Counted from the first letter of the stretch, positions 27,302 through 36,308 are shown. The stretch: DNA of 64,000 nucleotides from Rhizobium sp. ACO-34A (GCA_002600635.1 CP021375.1:1-64000), one strand, 5' to 3'. The notes: generated by a model not told the origin, from the sequence alone. Made by a program: numbers and translations.

Positions 27302-27557
27302 GGCCGTTCCTCCTTCATGAAGGTTGCGGGGGCAATGTCACGGGACTGGCTTGAATGGTGAAATATGGAAGACATGGCGTCCTCCCGGAGTTGGGGCGAA
27401 GAGCATACCCTCCAGTCGGTAGCGCCCGTTTCACGAGCCGCCGATCATGGAAGTATCCGCCCGCTTCCCTCTGATGGCAAGATTAAAGATCGCTCCGGTC
27501 GTTTCGAAAGCCTCACGTTCGCGACCAGCCTGCCAGTTTCGCATGCGGTTTCCCAGG

Positions 27558-27583
27558 GGAACAGCCGGCCCTTCTCAGACGTT
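27558..27583 (+). promoter_or_regulatory. EcfG-type promoter, full consensus
   Basis: GGAAC, 17 bases, CGTT; 38 bp before the second transglutaminase-like gene. Exact match to the general-stress sigma consensus. Confidence 0.75.
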
Positions 27584-27621
27584 TCAATGTGTTGGCAACC
27601 AGCAGTGAAGGACAGCGATCG

Positions 27622-28431
27622 ATGAGGATAAGAGCGGGCTTTCGATTGGGATATGAATGCAAACACGACACTCCTATGTTGCTTGCTCTCAACATTCACC
27701 CCTCCCGGCGAGTCGATCTGCTGAGCGAACAGACGCTGGTGTTCGATCGACCGATAGAGACCTGGACCTACACCGATGTTTTCGGAAATTCCTGCAGTCG
27801 TATTGTCGCGCCGCCGGGCAGGACGACTGTTTCCACGAGGTTCGAGATCTACGACAGCGGCCTGCCCGATCCGGTGCCGGAAGACGCCATCCAGCATGAC
27901 ATCAATCATCTGCCTGACGATGTGTTGATCTATTTGCTCGGCAGTCGCTACTGCGACACCGACCGCCTCGCTGAATTTGCATGGGAGACCTTCTCGAAGG
28001 TGCCCTTGGGCTGGCCACGTGTACAGGCCATCCTCGACTTCGCCCATAATCGCATCGCCTTTGACTACATGAAGGCCGATCCTCTCAGAACCGCATTCGG
28101 CGGCTTTATGGATCGAACTGGGGTTTGCCGCGACTATGCCCACCTCGCGATCACGCTCTGCCGCTGCATGAACATTCCCGCCCGCTACTGCACCGGATAT
28201 CTCGGCGACATCGGCGTGCCGAAGGACCTGAACCCGATGGATTTCAGCGCATGGTTCGAGGTCTATCTGAGTGGCCGTTGGTACACCGTCGATGCGCGTC
28301 ATAACACCCCCCGCATCGGCCGTATTCTGATGGCAACGGGACGCGACGCAACGGATGTTGCCATGTCGACCGCTTTCGGCCCTGCGCTCCTCGAATATTT
28401 CGAGGTCCTGACAGAGGAGATCGCCGACTAA
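27622..28431 (+). CDS. Second transglutaminase-like protein, His position altered
   Basis: The 269-aa product has an N-terminal beta domain and a transglutaminase core with Cys in DRTGVCRDYAHL. The second motif reads MDFSAWFEVYL, with Ser where His is often found, followed by YTVDARHN. GAAGGA precedes the ATG. A full-consensus stress promoter lies upstream, so expression under the general stress response is likely. Substrate unknown; activity uncertain because of the histidine position. Confidence 0.88.
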   Translation: MRIRAGFRLGYECKHDTPMLLALNIHPSRRVDLLSEQTLVFDRPIETWTYTDVFGNSCSRIVAPPGRTTVSTRFEIYDSGLPDPVPEDAIQHDINHLPDDVLIYLLGSRYCDTDRLAEFAWETFSKVPLGWPRVQAILDFAHNRIAFDYMKADPLRTAFGGFMDRTGVCRDYAHLAITLCRCMNIPARYCTGYLGDIGVPKDLNPMDFSAWFEVYLSGRWYTVDARHNTPRIGRILMATGRDATDVAMSTAFGPALLEYFEVLTEEIAD

Positions 28432-28496
28432 TCATACCTGATTGCGCGAAATCAGTGTCTCGATCAGCCGGTTTGCGTCGCTTATGCTGGAGGCCG

Positions 28497-28526
28497 AAAA
28501 AAAGCCCCTCCTGCCAAACGAGGGGC
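28497..28526 (-). terminator. Rho-independent terminator, minus strand
   Basis: Read on the minus strand, GCCCCTC and GAGGGGC pair around a 9-base loop, followed by seven T. It lies directly after the end of a minus-strand open stretch. Confidence 0.8.
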
Positions 28527-28895
28527 CGAATTTTCAACGTGAGACGTTCAAGACGCGAGGATGGAACGCAGCATCCCCATCGCACTGGAAGATGAGGCCA
28601 GAGGGCAAAGTGAGACGCTCTGTCGGCCGGACTGGCCTCGGACCGCCTGACCATAGGCAGCCAACCAGATCAACCAACGAGATCGGCGAATTGTTCCCAA
28701 TACCGCCATGCTTGGGGGTGAGGTAGGCGGCCGACGCCTGACCGTCATTCCCTGCGGGCGACCGATCCTGGCGGATTTCCTGCAACATATCCGTAGTTTC
28801 CGGGTTAATCCGAAGCGGGCATACGACCATTTTTGTCACGTTGCGCAGAGGCTGTCCGGTGCCCGGCGGGGCGCCGCCCCGAAGGACAATTGCTG
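28504..28895 (-). ncRNA. Candidate stress-induced transcript (small RNA or short gene)
   Basis: A stress-sigma promoter candidate sits at its 5' side and a strong terminator at its 3' side, defining a transcript of about 400 nt. Open frames inside (stops at 28534 and 28548) have no convincing ribosome site or domain, and a GC-rich hairpin (GGGGCGGCGCCCC) lies near the 5' end. It could be a regulatory RNA, or the mRNA of an unrecognised short protein. Nothing else occupies the interval between the neighbouring genes. Confidence 0.4.
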
Positions 28896-28900
28896 CTTTC

Positions 28901-28925
28901 AACCGCAAACGCAGGCAACTGTTCC
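28901..28925 (-). promoter_or_regulatory. EcfG-type promoter candidate
   Basis: On the minus strand: GGAAC, 16 bases, GGTT. It faces the ~400-nt stretch that ends at the terminator near 28500. Confidence 0.5.
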
Positions 28926-29035
28926 AGTTTCAAGAAACGGGATCGCCACGCCGGCATGTCATGCCGAATGGACCGATGAGTGAACAAACGGCGCGTCTGC
29001 GTGTTTTCTCCCGTACGAAAACCCGGGAGATGAAC

Positions 29036-29305
29036 ATGGCGGAGAAAAAATCCGAAGAAATTGGCAGCGAAACCGACGTCGAATTGACAGCGAATGCCAT
29101 CACGCCGCGACAAATTACATCCCTCGTTGTCGACGGAAAGCCATTTCCCGTGCAGAAGGAAGCGCTTTTGAAACTGATTGAAGAATTGAAGCAGCGGATA
29201 CGCGCGAGCAGGAGGGGCAAAGATCTGGAGCCCCTGCTGCAGGATGCCGAGCATGCTCTTGCCGCCCTTGCTGCACAGGACGACGAGGTTTCACGGCGCC
29301 GATGA
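29036..29305 (+). CDS. Small hypothetical protein (89 aa)
   Basis: Not recognised. GGGAG lies before the chosen ATG; an ATG two codons upstream overlaps this site. The product is charged and mainly helical (LLKLIEELKQRIRASRRGKD, LLQDAEHALAALAA), with a short beta segment LVVDGKPFPVQ. Confidence 0.6.
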   Translation: MAEKKSEEIGSETDVELTANAITPRQITSLVVDGKPFPVQKEALLKLIEELKQRIRASRRGKDLEPLLQDAEHALAALAAQDDEVSRRR

Positions 29306-29391
29306 CATGTCAGAAATAGGGCTCGGGACGTGCGTGCCGTGGAGCACCTTGACTATCAGCGGTCCCGGCGACCGGACCCCGACCTTGTCCA

Positions 29392-29832
29392 TCAAGTGAG
29401 GTCGATCAGGGCGATCCCAAGGTCGGCACGTCTTCGCCGTCTGAGGACATTCGGCGTTTCCTTCACGACGACTTCCAGTGTCGGCCTAACAAGTCCTTTG
29501 ACAAAATGGCCGCCTCGCGTGCTGCCGTCCGAAAGACCCAGCACAGCGTGCAGATGCGGACTGGCATTTCCTTCTTCGTCCTCGGCAATGTCTCCGATAA
29601 GACTTAGCACTTCGCATTGCTCGGCGACGGGGATTTTCCTGTAGCATTTTTCCTCTATCTCGGAGAATGCGATTGTTGCCTCGCTGAAAGCGCCGATCGC
29701 CGTTAGCGACGCCGCGGCGATGCCGTTCTCGTTGGCGAACGCAGAAACGGACGAAAACGCTTCGTCTCCTTCTTCCAGGACCAGAATGAATGTGCGGCCG
29801 CTCTCTCCGGTCGCCAGTGATCTGGATTGCAT
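29392..29832 (-). CDS. PPC/DUF296-domain protein
   Basis: The 146-aa product is a single PPC (DUF296) domain, the fold of plant AT-hook proteins and of many bacterial stand-alone proteins. The metal-site histidines are seen in SPHLHAVLG and GGHFVKG. FILVLEEGDE and ASLTAIGAFSEA are typical. AAGGAGGG precedes the ATG. Bacterial role unknown; the C-terminal basic stretch RRRRRAD is unusual. Confidence 0.85.
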   Translation of the reverse strand: MQSRSLATGESGRTFILVLEEGDEAFSSVSAFANENGIAAASLTAIGAFSEATIAFSEIEEKCYRKIPVAEQCEVLSLIGDIAEDEEGNASPHLHAVLGLSDGSTRGGHFVKGLVRPTLEVVVKETPNVLRRRRRADLGIALIDLT

Positions 29833-29873
29833 GGTTCCCTCCTTGTTTGACACCACTTCTATTGTTCTATCGC

Positions 29874-30968
29874 CTAGTCTTTCGGATCCGGATGAACCCC
29901 GCCTGACACAGGCATTGTGACAGGGATCTCGCGTCGTTCGATTTCCGTGAGCATCGCAAGGTCCAGAACCTTTTGCAGTTCGGCGGCACGACGGAAGCCC
30001 GGTTCCTGCATCTTGCCTTCCTGAATGGCCGCGATGAATTTCTGGTAATTCGTCGCCACCGGATCCACGTCGATATCTTGCCAAACCGCAAGCTCGACAT
30101 CTTCTTGCAGGCAGGCCCGAAGACGGGATGCGTCAATCCGATGAACGACCTCGATCGCTCCCTTGTCTCCATGCACACGTAACCTCAGTTCATTGAGGTG
30201 CCCGGTTGCCCAACGGCTCGCATGAATGACACCGAGCGCACCGTTTGCGAACTCGGCGTTCATGGTGAAACTGTCGTTAGCGTCCAGTTCATACTCGCCG
30301 ATACGATTGCCCGGGGCTTTCTCGAAGGTCTTGAGGCGTGTGAAGATGCGTTCGATATGCGTCGCCGCGCCATAGGCCGCAAAATCGAGGATATGGATCC
30401 CGACGTCACCCAGCACACCGTTCGAGCCGTGCTTTTTCGATAGCCGCCACAGCCACTGTGTCTCTGTCGACCAGTCGCCCCAGGCCTTCGACACCAGCCA
30501 ACTCTGGAGATAGGATGCCTCAATGTGGCGGACTTTTCCTATGTCTCCGGCCAGGACCATCTGTCTTGCCTTCTGCACCTGGGCAACGTTTCTATAAGTC
30601 AGGTTGACCATGTTGACCAAGCCGGATGCATCGGCGACGTCTGCCATTTCGCGAGCCTTGTCATAGGTCTCGGCGAGTGGTTTCTCGCACAGGACATGTT
30701 TGCCCGCAGCCAGCAACTGCAGTGTCGTGGGATGGTGAACACGGTCGGGCGTCACGTTCGCAACCGCGTCGAATTCTCCCCATTCGAGGGCCTCCGACAA
30801 GGAGGTGAAGCTGTTCGCAATATCATGGCGGACTGAAAAAGCGCGGACCTTCGCCAGATCGACATCGACCGAGGCCACAAGCCTGGCGTCGGGGATGGTT
30901 GAAAATTCCATGACATGCCTGTTGGCCATCCCACCCGTTCCAAGCACCAAAAGACGAACCGGGTTCAT
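29874..30968 (-). CDS. thuB: Gfo/Idh/MocA oxidoreductase, ThuB-like
   Basis: The 364-aa product has an N-terminal Rossmann domain (LVLGTGGMANRHV), the conserved CEKPLA lysine motif (about residue 97) and a C-terminal beta-sheet domain with the DVGIHILD histidine region. It starts one base after the stop of the ThuA-like gene. In Sinorhizobium the pair ThuA/ThuB is needed for trehalose catabolism by a keto-sugar route. The transporter genes thuEFGK are not in the window. Confidence 0.85.
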   Translation of the reverse strand: MNPVRLLVLGTGGMANRHVMEFSTIPDARLVASVDVDLAKVRAFSVRHDIANSFTSLSEALEWGEFDAVANVTPDRVHHPTTLQLLAAGKHVLCEKPLAETYDKAREMADVADASGLVNMVNLTYRNVAQVQKARQMVLAGDIGKVRHIEASYLQSWLVSKAWGDWSTETQWLWRLSKKHGSNGVLGDVGIHILDFAAYGAATHIERIFTRLKTFEKAPGNRIGEYELDANDSFTMNAEFANGALGVIHASRWATGHLNELRLRVHGDKGAIEVVHRIDASRLRACLQEDVELAVWQDIDVDPVATNYQKFIAAIQEGKMQEPGFRRAAELQKVLDLAMLTEIERREIPVTMPVSGGVHPDPKD

Positions 30969-30969
30969 G

Positions 30970-31752
30970 TCAGCGGTAGCCCGGCTCGCCAGCGCGATGT
31001 AATCGTGGCCCACGGTTGAGGATGGGTTCGGCGGCGTCTTCGGTCGCAACATTGGAAGCCGCCTGACACTGGATCGGCATGGGATGGGGATTGTACGCCC
31101 AGTGCACCGCGTTTCGGATGACTTTCTGGACCGTCGGGTGATGGTAGGTCGGATATGTTTCATGTCCGGGGCGGAAGTAAAATATGTTCCCGGCTCCGCG
31201 CCTCCATGTCATGCCCGAGCGAAACACCTCGCCCCCTGCGAACCAGGAGATGAATATCGTTTCCAAAGGTTCCGGAACGGAAAAAAACTCGCCGTACATC
31301 TCCTCGTTCTCGAGCACGAAGTTTTCAGGAATGTCTGACGCGATGGGATGACCGGGATTGACCACCCAAATCCGTTCACGCTCGCCGGCTTCGCGCCATT
31401 TCAGGGCGCAGGGCGTTCCCATCAGCCGCTTGAATGGTTTCGAGAAATGGCCCGAATGAAGGACAATAAGGCCCATTCCTTCGAAAACTCGACTTGCGAT
31501 GTTCTCCACCACGCCGGCATCGACCGCACCATGGTCCTTATGCCCCCACCAGACCAGGACATCGGTCTCGGCGAGGCGGTTTGCGGGCAATCCGTTTTCC
31601 GGCTCCTGGAGGGTTGCCGTCGATGCGACGATCGCCTGATCCATCCGCATCGCAGAAGCGATCGCCTCATGCATGCCGTCCGGGTAAACGCTGCGGACGT
31701 CCTCGTTGACGCGCTCGTGAATGTTCTCTCCCCATACCACTGTCCTGATCAT
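30970..31752 (-). CDS. thuA: ThuA-family trehalose utilisation protein
   Basis: The 260-aa ThuA domain (class I amidotransferase-like fold) has VVWGENIHERVN at the start, LVWWGHKDHGAV, IVLHSGHFSKPFKRLMGTP and FYFRPGHETYPTYH, all typical. GGAGG lies nine bases before the ATG. It forms an operon with the ThuB-like gene. A stress-sigma promoter candidate lies about 105 bp upstream, in the region shared with the divergent mgtC-like gene. Confidence 0.88.
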   Translation of the reverse strand: MIRTVVWGENIHERVNEDVRSVYPDGMHEAIASAMRMDQAIVASTATLQEPENGLPANRLAETDVLVWWGHKDHGAVDAGVVENIASRVFEGMGLIVLHSGHFSKPFKRLMGTPCALKWREAGERERIWVVNPGHPIASDIPENFVLENEEMYGEFFSVPEPLETIFISWFAGGEVFRSGMTWRRGAGNIFYFRPGHETYPTYHHPTVQKVIRNAVHWAYNPHPMPIQCQAASNVATEDAAEPILNRGPRLHRAGEPGYR

Positions 31753-31856
31753 CACTGTCCGCCTCCGGATTGCAAAAAACCTGAACTCGCGGCTCACCCC
31801 GCGACAGGCAAGCAACCCGATGTTGCCTTCCCTGTGAGTGGCCACCTGATCTTGAT

Positions 31857-31881
31857 AACCGGATGCTCCCCATTTGGTTCC
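31857..31881 (-). promoter_or_regulatory. EcfG-type promoter candidate for thuAB
   Basis: On the minus strand: GGAAC, 16 bases, GGTT; 104 bp before the thuA start. Confidence 0.45.
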
Positions 31882-31907
31882 GATCCAGACCTGCGCGTGA
31901 CGATCCT

Positions 31908-31933
31908 GGAACAACCGGTGCCGACCGGGCGTT
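31908..31933 (+). promoter_or_regulatory. EcfG-type promoter, full consensus
   Basis: GGAAC, 17 bases, CGTT. The -10 ends only 9 bp before the annotated mgtC-like ATG, so the transcript would be nearly leaderless or start translation at the Met at 31988. Confidence 0.55.
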
Positions 31934-31942
31934 CGAAGGAGC

Positions 31943-32431
31943 ATGGAAACGTTTCTTGCCGATTTTTCCCATCAAACCCATCTCAGTATGGGGACAGTGA
32001 CACTGCGGCTCTTTCTGGCGCTCAGTTGCGGCGCCGTGGTCGGAATCGAGCGGGAATGGCAGCGGCGTCCGGCAGGTCTTCGCACGCATATATTGATATG
32101 CTTGTCGGCGGCGGCCCTCGCTATTGTGGGGATCGAGATAACCTATCTGTCGATCTTTCAGGCCGAGGCCGTCAGGATCGATCCACTACGCCTCATTGAG
32201 AGCCTGACAAGCGGAGTGGCCTTTCTGGCAGCCGGGACGATCGTCTTCACTCGCGGCGAGGTGACCGGCCTGACGACTGGGGCAGGCATGTGGCTCGCCG
32301 GGACAATCGGTCTTACCGCCGGATTGGGACTTTGGCAGATTGCGATCGTGACAACCGTATTTGCGATGGTAGTGCTATGGCTTTTGCGTCGTCTGGAGCA
32401 GACGCTCACAACGGATGATGGCAACAACTAA
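31943..32431 (+). CDS. MgtC/SapB-family membrane protein
   Basis: The 162-aa product has four to five membrane helices and the family pattern LALSCGAVVGIEREWQ...GLRTHILICLSAA, with TSGVAFLAAGTI and GLTTGAGMWL. MgtC proteins modulate the F1Fo ATPase or ion homeostasis. AAGGAG precedes the ATG, but the stress promoter candidate almost overlaps it; initiation at the internal Met16 is an alternative. Confidence 0.85.
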   Translation: METFLADFSHQTHLSMGTVTLRLFLALSCGAVVGIEREWQRRPAGLRTHILICLSAAALAIVGIEITYLSIFQAEAVRIDPLRLIESLTSGVAFLAAGTIVFTRGEVTGLTTGAGMWLAGTIGLTAGLGLWQIAIVTTVFAMVVLWLLRRLEQTLTTDDGNN

Positions 32432-33165
32432 GCGAGACCGGGTCGGAGCATTGACTGCCGCCTGCATTCTTGAGGAGAAAGGATGAGTTGGCGCACAGGG
32501 CCGATGCCGCCTGGGATGGGGAGATGTCGTCGCTGGTTCCATTCATTTTTAAGCGCCTGTCGGCGTGATTTGCGATATCGGAGCATTCGTGGCGTTGGTG
32601 CCGCTAGTGTGTTTCCCTTCGGCGCTGGGCTTTCCATCGGGCGTTGTTGAAATCCTTCTGGTGATCTACGGTTTCGGTTCGATTTTCGCCTTCTGATACC
32701 CTTTTTACAGCCATGGCCATCGAACCCTAACTTGCTACGACCTGTTTCTCGGACCTGCTTCGCCTTGCGCGTCTTGAAGGCGCGGAAGAGATTTGGCTTG
32801 ACTGGATTGCATAGGATCTTGGCAACAGTATCCCGTCCGACGTTGGAACCTTTTTTAGCCGGCAAGCAGCGTCGGCCTGTGTTCTGGCGCACTCTGCCGT
32901 AGCTGCTCTGTGGAACCGAAACTGTCTTTGGCTGTTATTGGCCGCCACCCTTCTTCCTTCCGCTTCGTCTTGCCGGACAGTGGGGAAGGGCAATGATATT
33001 TCGTGCGGCAGCCAAAGCTAGCCGCCCGTAAATATTCATCGGGCAAGCAGCGCCGTCTTTCATTTATGGCCTTTTTTACCGTCGTCTTCATCAATAAAGT
33101 TTCCAGTGGCGATGTCCTCGGTAAAACATTGGCAGGCCCATGAAAATTCGATCGGAAGGACCCTT
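32432..33165. other. Long non-coding stretch
   Basis: No supported gene in about 730 bases. Base composition and frames look like decayed DNA. No stress promoter or mobile-element end was recognised. Confidence 0.3.
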
Positions 33166-33333
33166 ATGAAAAAGCCTCTTCCAGGTGATGACAGACCTGT
33201 TGGCGCCGACCAGATTTCGACGGACGTCGTGCTTCTCCTGGACGAAATCGCAAGATCTCAGGTGCCACCGCGAATACTTGAGCTTGCACGCAGGCTGCAG
33301 GCTCGTCTCGATGCTATCTCTGAAAAGAAGTAG
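33166..33333 (+). CDS. Small NepR-like protein (55 aa)
   Basis: AAGGA lies five bases before the ATG. After a polar start, the helix STDVVLLLDEIARSQVPPR followed by ILELARRLQARLDA resembles the anti-sigma factor NepR pattern (helix, VPxR, helix). NepR holds EcfG-type sigma factors until PhyR binds it. An ECF sigma gene lies 300 bp away, convergent with this gene. The similarity is visual and weak; it may be an unrelated small helical protein. Confidence 0.45.
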   Translation: MKKPLPGDDRPVGADQISTDVVLLLDEIARSQVPPRILELARRLQARLDAISEKK

Positions 33334-33643
33334 GATTGTCGCTGAAGCCGTCCCTCAACGGACGTGACGGAAAACGGAAGCTGCGCCTGTCGGACATGAT
33401 ATCCGGCATTGTTCTACCAGGTCGAGACAATCGCAGGCAGGCTTCCGCAGCATGATCCCCGCCGACAAGCGACCGGCCCTTCATCGTTCTTGCCGTTTTC
33501 GCAGCGAGGCGACCGAGTTCGCTCGGTCTGCGCTCGCACCGACGGACATCCGTTCCCTTCATCAAGGCTGTCCATGGAACGCGCCTCACAATGGCGCCAA
33601 GTGCGGCTTTGTGTGCCAGACTTGTTGCGTGGTCAGGTTTCGC
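33334..33643. other. Non-coding stretch
   Basis: Nothing supported between the convergent NepR-like and ECF sigma genes. Confidence 0.3.
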
Positions 33644-34183
33644 CTAAATGCTGGCAACAGTCATTGCACCTGGCATTGCAAAGTCATGGCTCGTACTTAG
33701 CTCACGACAAAGCTGTCGCCTTGCCCGGTTGATACGGCTTTTTATGGTGCCGACCGAACACCTGCAAATCGCCGCGGCTGTTTCATAGCTTTCTCCCAGC
33801 ATGATCACGAGGACGATCGTTTCGCGTTGATGCTGCGGAAGACGATCAAGCGCCCGCTGGATATCGATCGCCTGGACCGACCAGTCCTGCGGCGGGTCGA
33901 TGGTGAGACGATCAGTCATCGTATCAGACAGTCCGACGATCTCCTTCTTGGCCTTGCGATAACTGGTGAAGAATGTATTTCGCATGATCGTGAAGAGCCA
34001 GGATTTCAGTTGGGTGCCGGCTTCGAAACGTGCACAGTTGGCGATCGCCTTTACGAGGGTTTCCTGAACGAGATCGTCAGCATCCTCGGATGTTCGGCAG
34101 AAGGAGCGCGCAAAGGCTCGCAGAGCCGGGATGTAGTTCACAATCTCGGCTCTTATGGTCGTATCAGGTGCAGGGCCATTCAC
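33644..34183 (-). CDS. ECF sigma factor, EcfG-like
   Basis: The 179-aa product has region 2 (IPALRAFARSFCRTSEDADD, LVQETLVKAI, SWLFTIMRNTFF) and region 4 (LPQHQRETIVLVIMLGESYE, then the HTH CRCSVGTIKSRINRAR). The length and lack of extra domains fit the EcfG/RpoE group of alphaproteobacteria. Translation probably starts at the GTG with GGAG eight bases upstream. A full-consensus GGAAC-N16-CGTT promoter lies about 50 bp upstream, implying positive autoregulation. The neighbouring genes share this promoter type. Confidence 0.88.
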   Translation of the reverse strand: MNGPAPDTTIRAEIVNYIPALRAFARSFCRTSEDADDLVQETLVKAIANCARFEAGTQLKSWLFTIMRNTFFTSYRKAKKEIVGLSDTMTDRLTIDPPQDWSVQAIDIQRALDRLPQHQRETIVLVIMLGESYETAAAICRCSVGTIKSRINRARRQLCRELSTSHDFAMPGAMTVASI

Positions 34184-34234
34184 CGGTGTTCTCCGGTTAT
34201 CGTTTAATTCTCGGGGTGAATGTGATGGTTCCGT

Positions 34235-34259
34235 AACGCGCACTCGGCTGGATGGTTCC
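34235..34259 (-). promoter_or_regulatory. EcfG-type promoter of the ECF sigma gene, full consensus
   Basis: On the minus strand: GGAAC, 16 bases, CGTT; 51 bp before the GTG start. It would let the sigma factor activate its own gene. Confidence 0.75.
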
Positions 34260-34334
34260 GGTCGATAAGCGAAACCATAAGGCTCGTGGAAAGGCTGGAA
34301 CGAGACGAACGCCGAGGTCCGGGATCAACGCAGC

Positions 34335-34360
34335 GGAACCACCGCGCTCCCCATGGAGTT
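34335..34360 (+). promoter_or_regulatory. EcfG-type promoter candidate for treZ
   Basis: GGAAC, 17 bases, AGTT; 29 bp before the treZ start. Confidence 0.6.
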
Positions 34361-34389
34361 TGAGGCATGTTGATATAGCGGAGGCGAGC

Positions 34390-36240
34390 ATGAACGAGAC
34401 TCCGGGAATCGATACGGCTCTCACATCCAGGGATCGGCTTGCCTTGCGCAAATGGGGCGCCGAGTTTGTCGGGGCGGGGCAGGTAAGATTTCGGCTCTGG
34501 GCACCGGGGGTGGACGAGGTGCAGTTACGGCTTCACGATAACCTTGCCCCGATGTCCCGAACCGACAACGGATGGCACGAATTGTGGGCGGATGGTGTCT
34601 CTGCCGGAGATATATACCAGTTCATTCTACCAGATGGCCGGGCGATCCCCGATCCCGCATCGCGGCAGCAGACGCAAGATGTGCACGGACCCTCGCTGAT
34701 CGTCGATCCGACCACGTTCGTCTGGCAAAATGCCGGGTGGTGCGGTCGGCCCTGGCATGAAGCCGTGATCTATGAACTGCACATCGGAACCTTTACGAGC
34801 GAGGGAACCTTCGAGAGCGCCATTGGTAAGCTCAAGGATCTTGCGCAGATCGGGATCACCGCGATTGAAATCATGCCACTGGCAGCCTTTCACGGGTCAC
34901 GCGGCTGGGGCTATGATGGCGTGCTTCTCTACGCACCGCACCCGGATTACGGCTCTCCCGATGATTTGAGGCGGTTGATCGACTTCGCCCACGGCCTCGG
35001 AATGATGGTTATTCTCGACGTGGTTTACAACCATCTGGGTACGTTGGGGAATTATCTGCCGATCTATGCTCCGCAATTCTTCGTGGAAGACGGAACGTCT
35101 TGGGGACCGTCGTTGAACTTCGAACTGCCGCCCGTTCGCGATTTCGTTATTCAGAATGCCGCTTATTGGCTCGAGGAATTCCGTTTCGATGGCTTGCGAT
35201 TGGATGCGGCGGACCATCTTGCGACACCGGGTGACGGAAAATCTTTGCTGGACGAGTTCGCCCAGAGAATACATGACGCCTTTGCAGATCGGCTGGTGCA
35301 TCTCGTCATCGAGGATTCCCGCAATGTTACCGGGCCGCTGGAGCCTTCAGACGGCCGGGAACCGCTCTACCGGGCTGTCTGGAACCACGATTTCCATCAT
35401 ATTACCCATGTCATAGCGACAGACGAAGCGGTCGGGCATTTCAAGGACTTTGACGAGGATCGCTGGGACAAGCTGCGCCGGGCCTTGGCCGGTGGCTTCG
35501 TCTATCAGGGGCAGCCGAGGCTGTCACAGGAGGGAAAGCCGAGCGGTCAACCCAGCGGGCATCTCTCGCCCACATCCTTCATCAATTTTCTGCAGAACCA
35601 CGACCAGATCGGCAATCGGTTGGAAGGTGACAGGTTACGCGGTCTGGCGATCGGAAAACTGGTCGATGCGCTTATGGCAATCCTGCTTCTTAGCCCGCAA
35701 ATCCCGCTATTCTTCATGGGCGATGAATTCGGTTCCACCCAGCCGTTCCGCTTCTTCTGCGACCATCCGGCGGAAATGTGGGCGAGCGAGCGCGACAGCC
35801 GATTGCACGAAGCGAAGAACTTCCAGACCGTCGGTGACGATGAGGAGGCTCCCGATCCCAATTGCCTGGAGGCGTTCTTGGTTTCAAAGCTGGACCGGTC
35901 GCAAGCGGCAAGGCAGGGCGGGCAGCGCCATCGTATGTTCATTGCCGATCTGCTCGATAAGCGGAGGCTTCGGGTCTTGCCCGTCATCGAACACGCAAAC
36001 AATATTGCCGGCAAGAGCCTCGACGCAGTCGATGGGGTTCTCGCCATTGACTGGATTTCGCAGGGCCACAGGCTTGAACTGCGTTGCAATCTGACGACCG
36101 AGCTGCTGTCCTGCCCCCCGGTGCAGGGAAATGTCTTCTACCGTTACCCGAAGGCTCTTTCGGTCGATATCGCCACGAAAGACTGCCGCCTACCCGAATA
36201 TGCCGTTATCTTCGCAGTCGCGGAGCTGCAGCCGCAGTAG
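34390..36240 (+). CDS. treZ: Malto-oligosyltrehalose trehalohydrolase
   Basis: The 616-aa GH13 enzyme releases trehalose from maltooligosyl-trehalose in the TreY/TreZ route from glycogen. An N-terminal CBM48-like domain (RFRLWAPGVDEVQLRL) precedes the barrel. The nucleophile is D272 (FDGLRLDAADHL), the acid/base E308 (LVIEDSRN), and the third carboxylate lies in FLQNHDQIGNR. GGAGGCGAGC precedes the ATG. The partner treY is not in the window, but GlgA and GlgX genes follow, so glycogen turnover and trehalose synthesis are linked here. A stress-sigma promoter candidate lies upstream. Confidence 0.94.
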   Translation: MNETPGIDTALTSRDRLALRKWGAEFVGAGQVRFRLWAPGVDEVQLRLHDNLAPMSRTDNGWHELWADGVSAGDIYQFILPDGRAIPDPASRQQTQDVHGPSLIVDPTTFVWQNAGWCGRPWHEAVIYELHIGTFTSEGTFESAIGKLKDLAQIGITAIEIMPLAAFHGSRGWGYDGVLLYAPHPDYGSPDDLRRLIDFAHGLGMMVILDVVYNHLGTLGNYLPIYAPQFFVEDGTSWGPSLNFELPPVRDFVIQNAAYWLEEFRFDGLRLDAADHLATPGDGKSLLDEFAQRIHDAFADRLVHLVIEDSRNVTGPLEPSDGREPLYRAVWNHDFHHITHVIATDEAVGHFKDFDEDRWDKLRRALAGGFVYQGQPRLSQEGKPSGQPSGHLSPTSFINFLQNHDQIGNRLEGDRLRGLAIGKLVDALMAILLLSPQIPLFFMGDEFGSTQPFRFFCDHPAEMWASERDSRLHEAKNFQTVGDDEEAPDPNCLEAFLVSKLDRSQAARQGGQRHRMFIADLLDKRRLRVLPVIEHANNIAGKSLDAVDGVLAIDWISQGHRLELRCNLTTELLSCPPVQGNVFYRYPKALSVDIATKDCRLPEYAVIFAVAELQPQ

Positions 36241-36308
36241 CTGTCGCTGGCATGGTTCCCGCCGAACCTTCCAGGCTCGCAATATCTGTCGGCCGACCCA
36301 CCGGAGGA

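Noticed and set aside
32428..32892. Minus-strand frame of about 150 codons in the long gap
   Set aside because: Arg/Lys-rich, no ribosome site, no recognisable fold; treated as non-coding.
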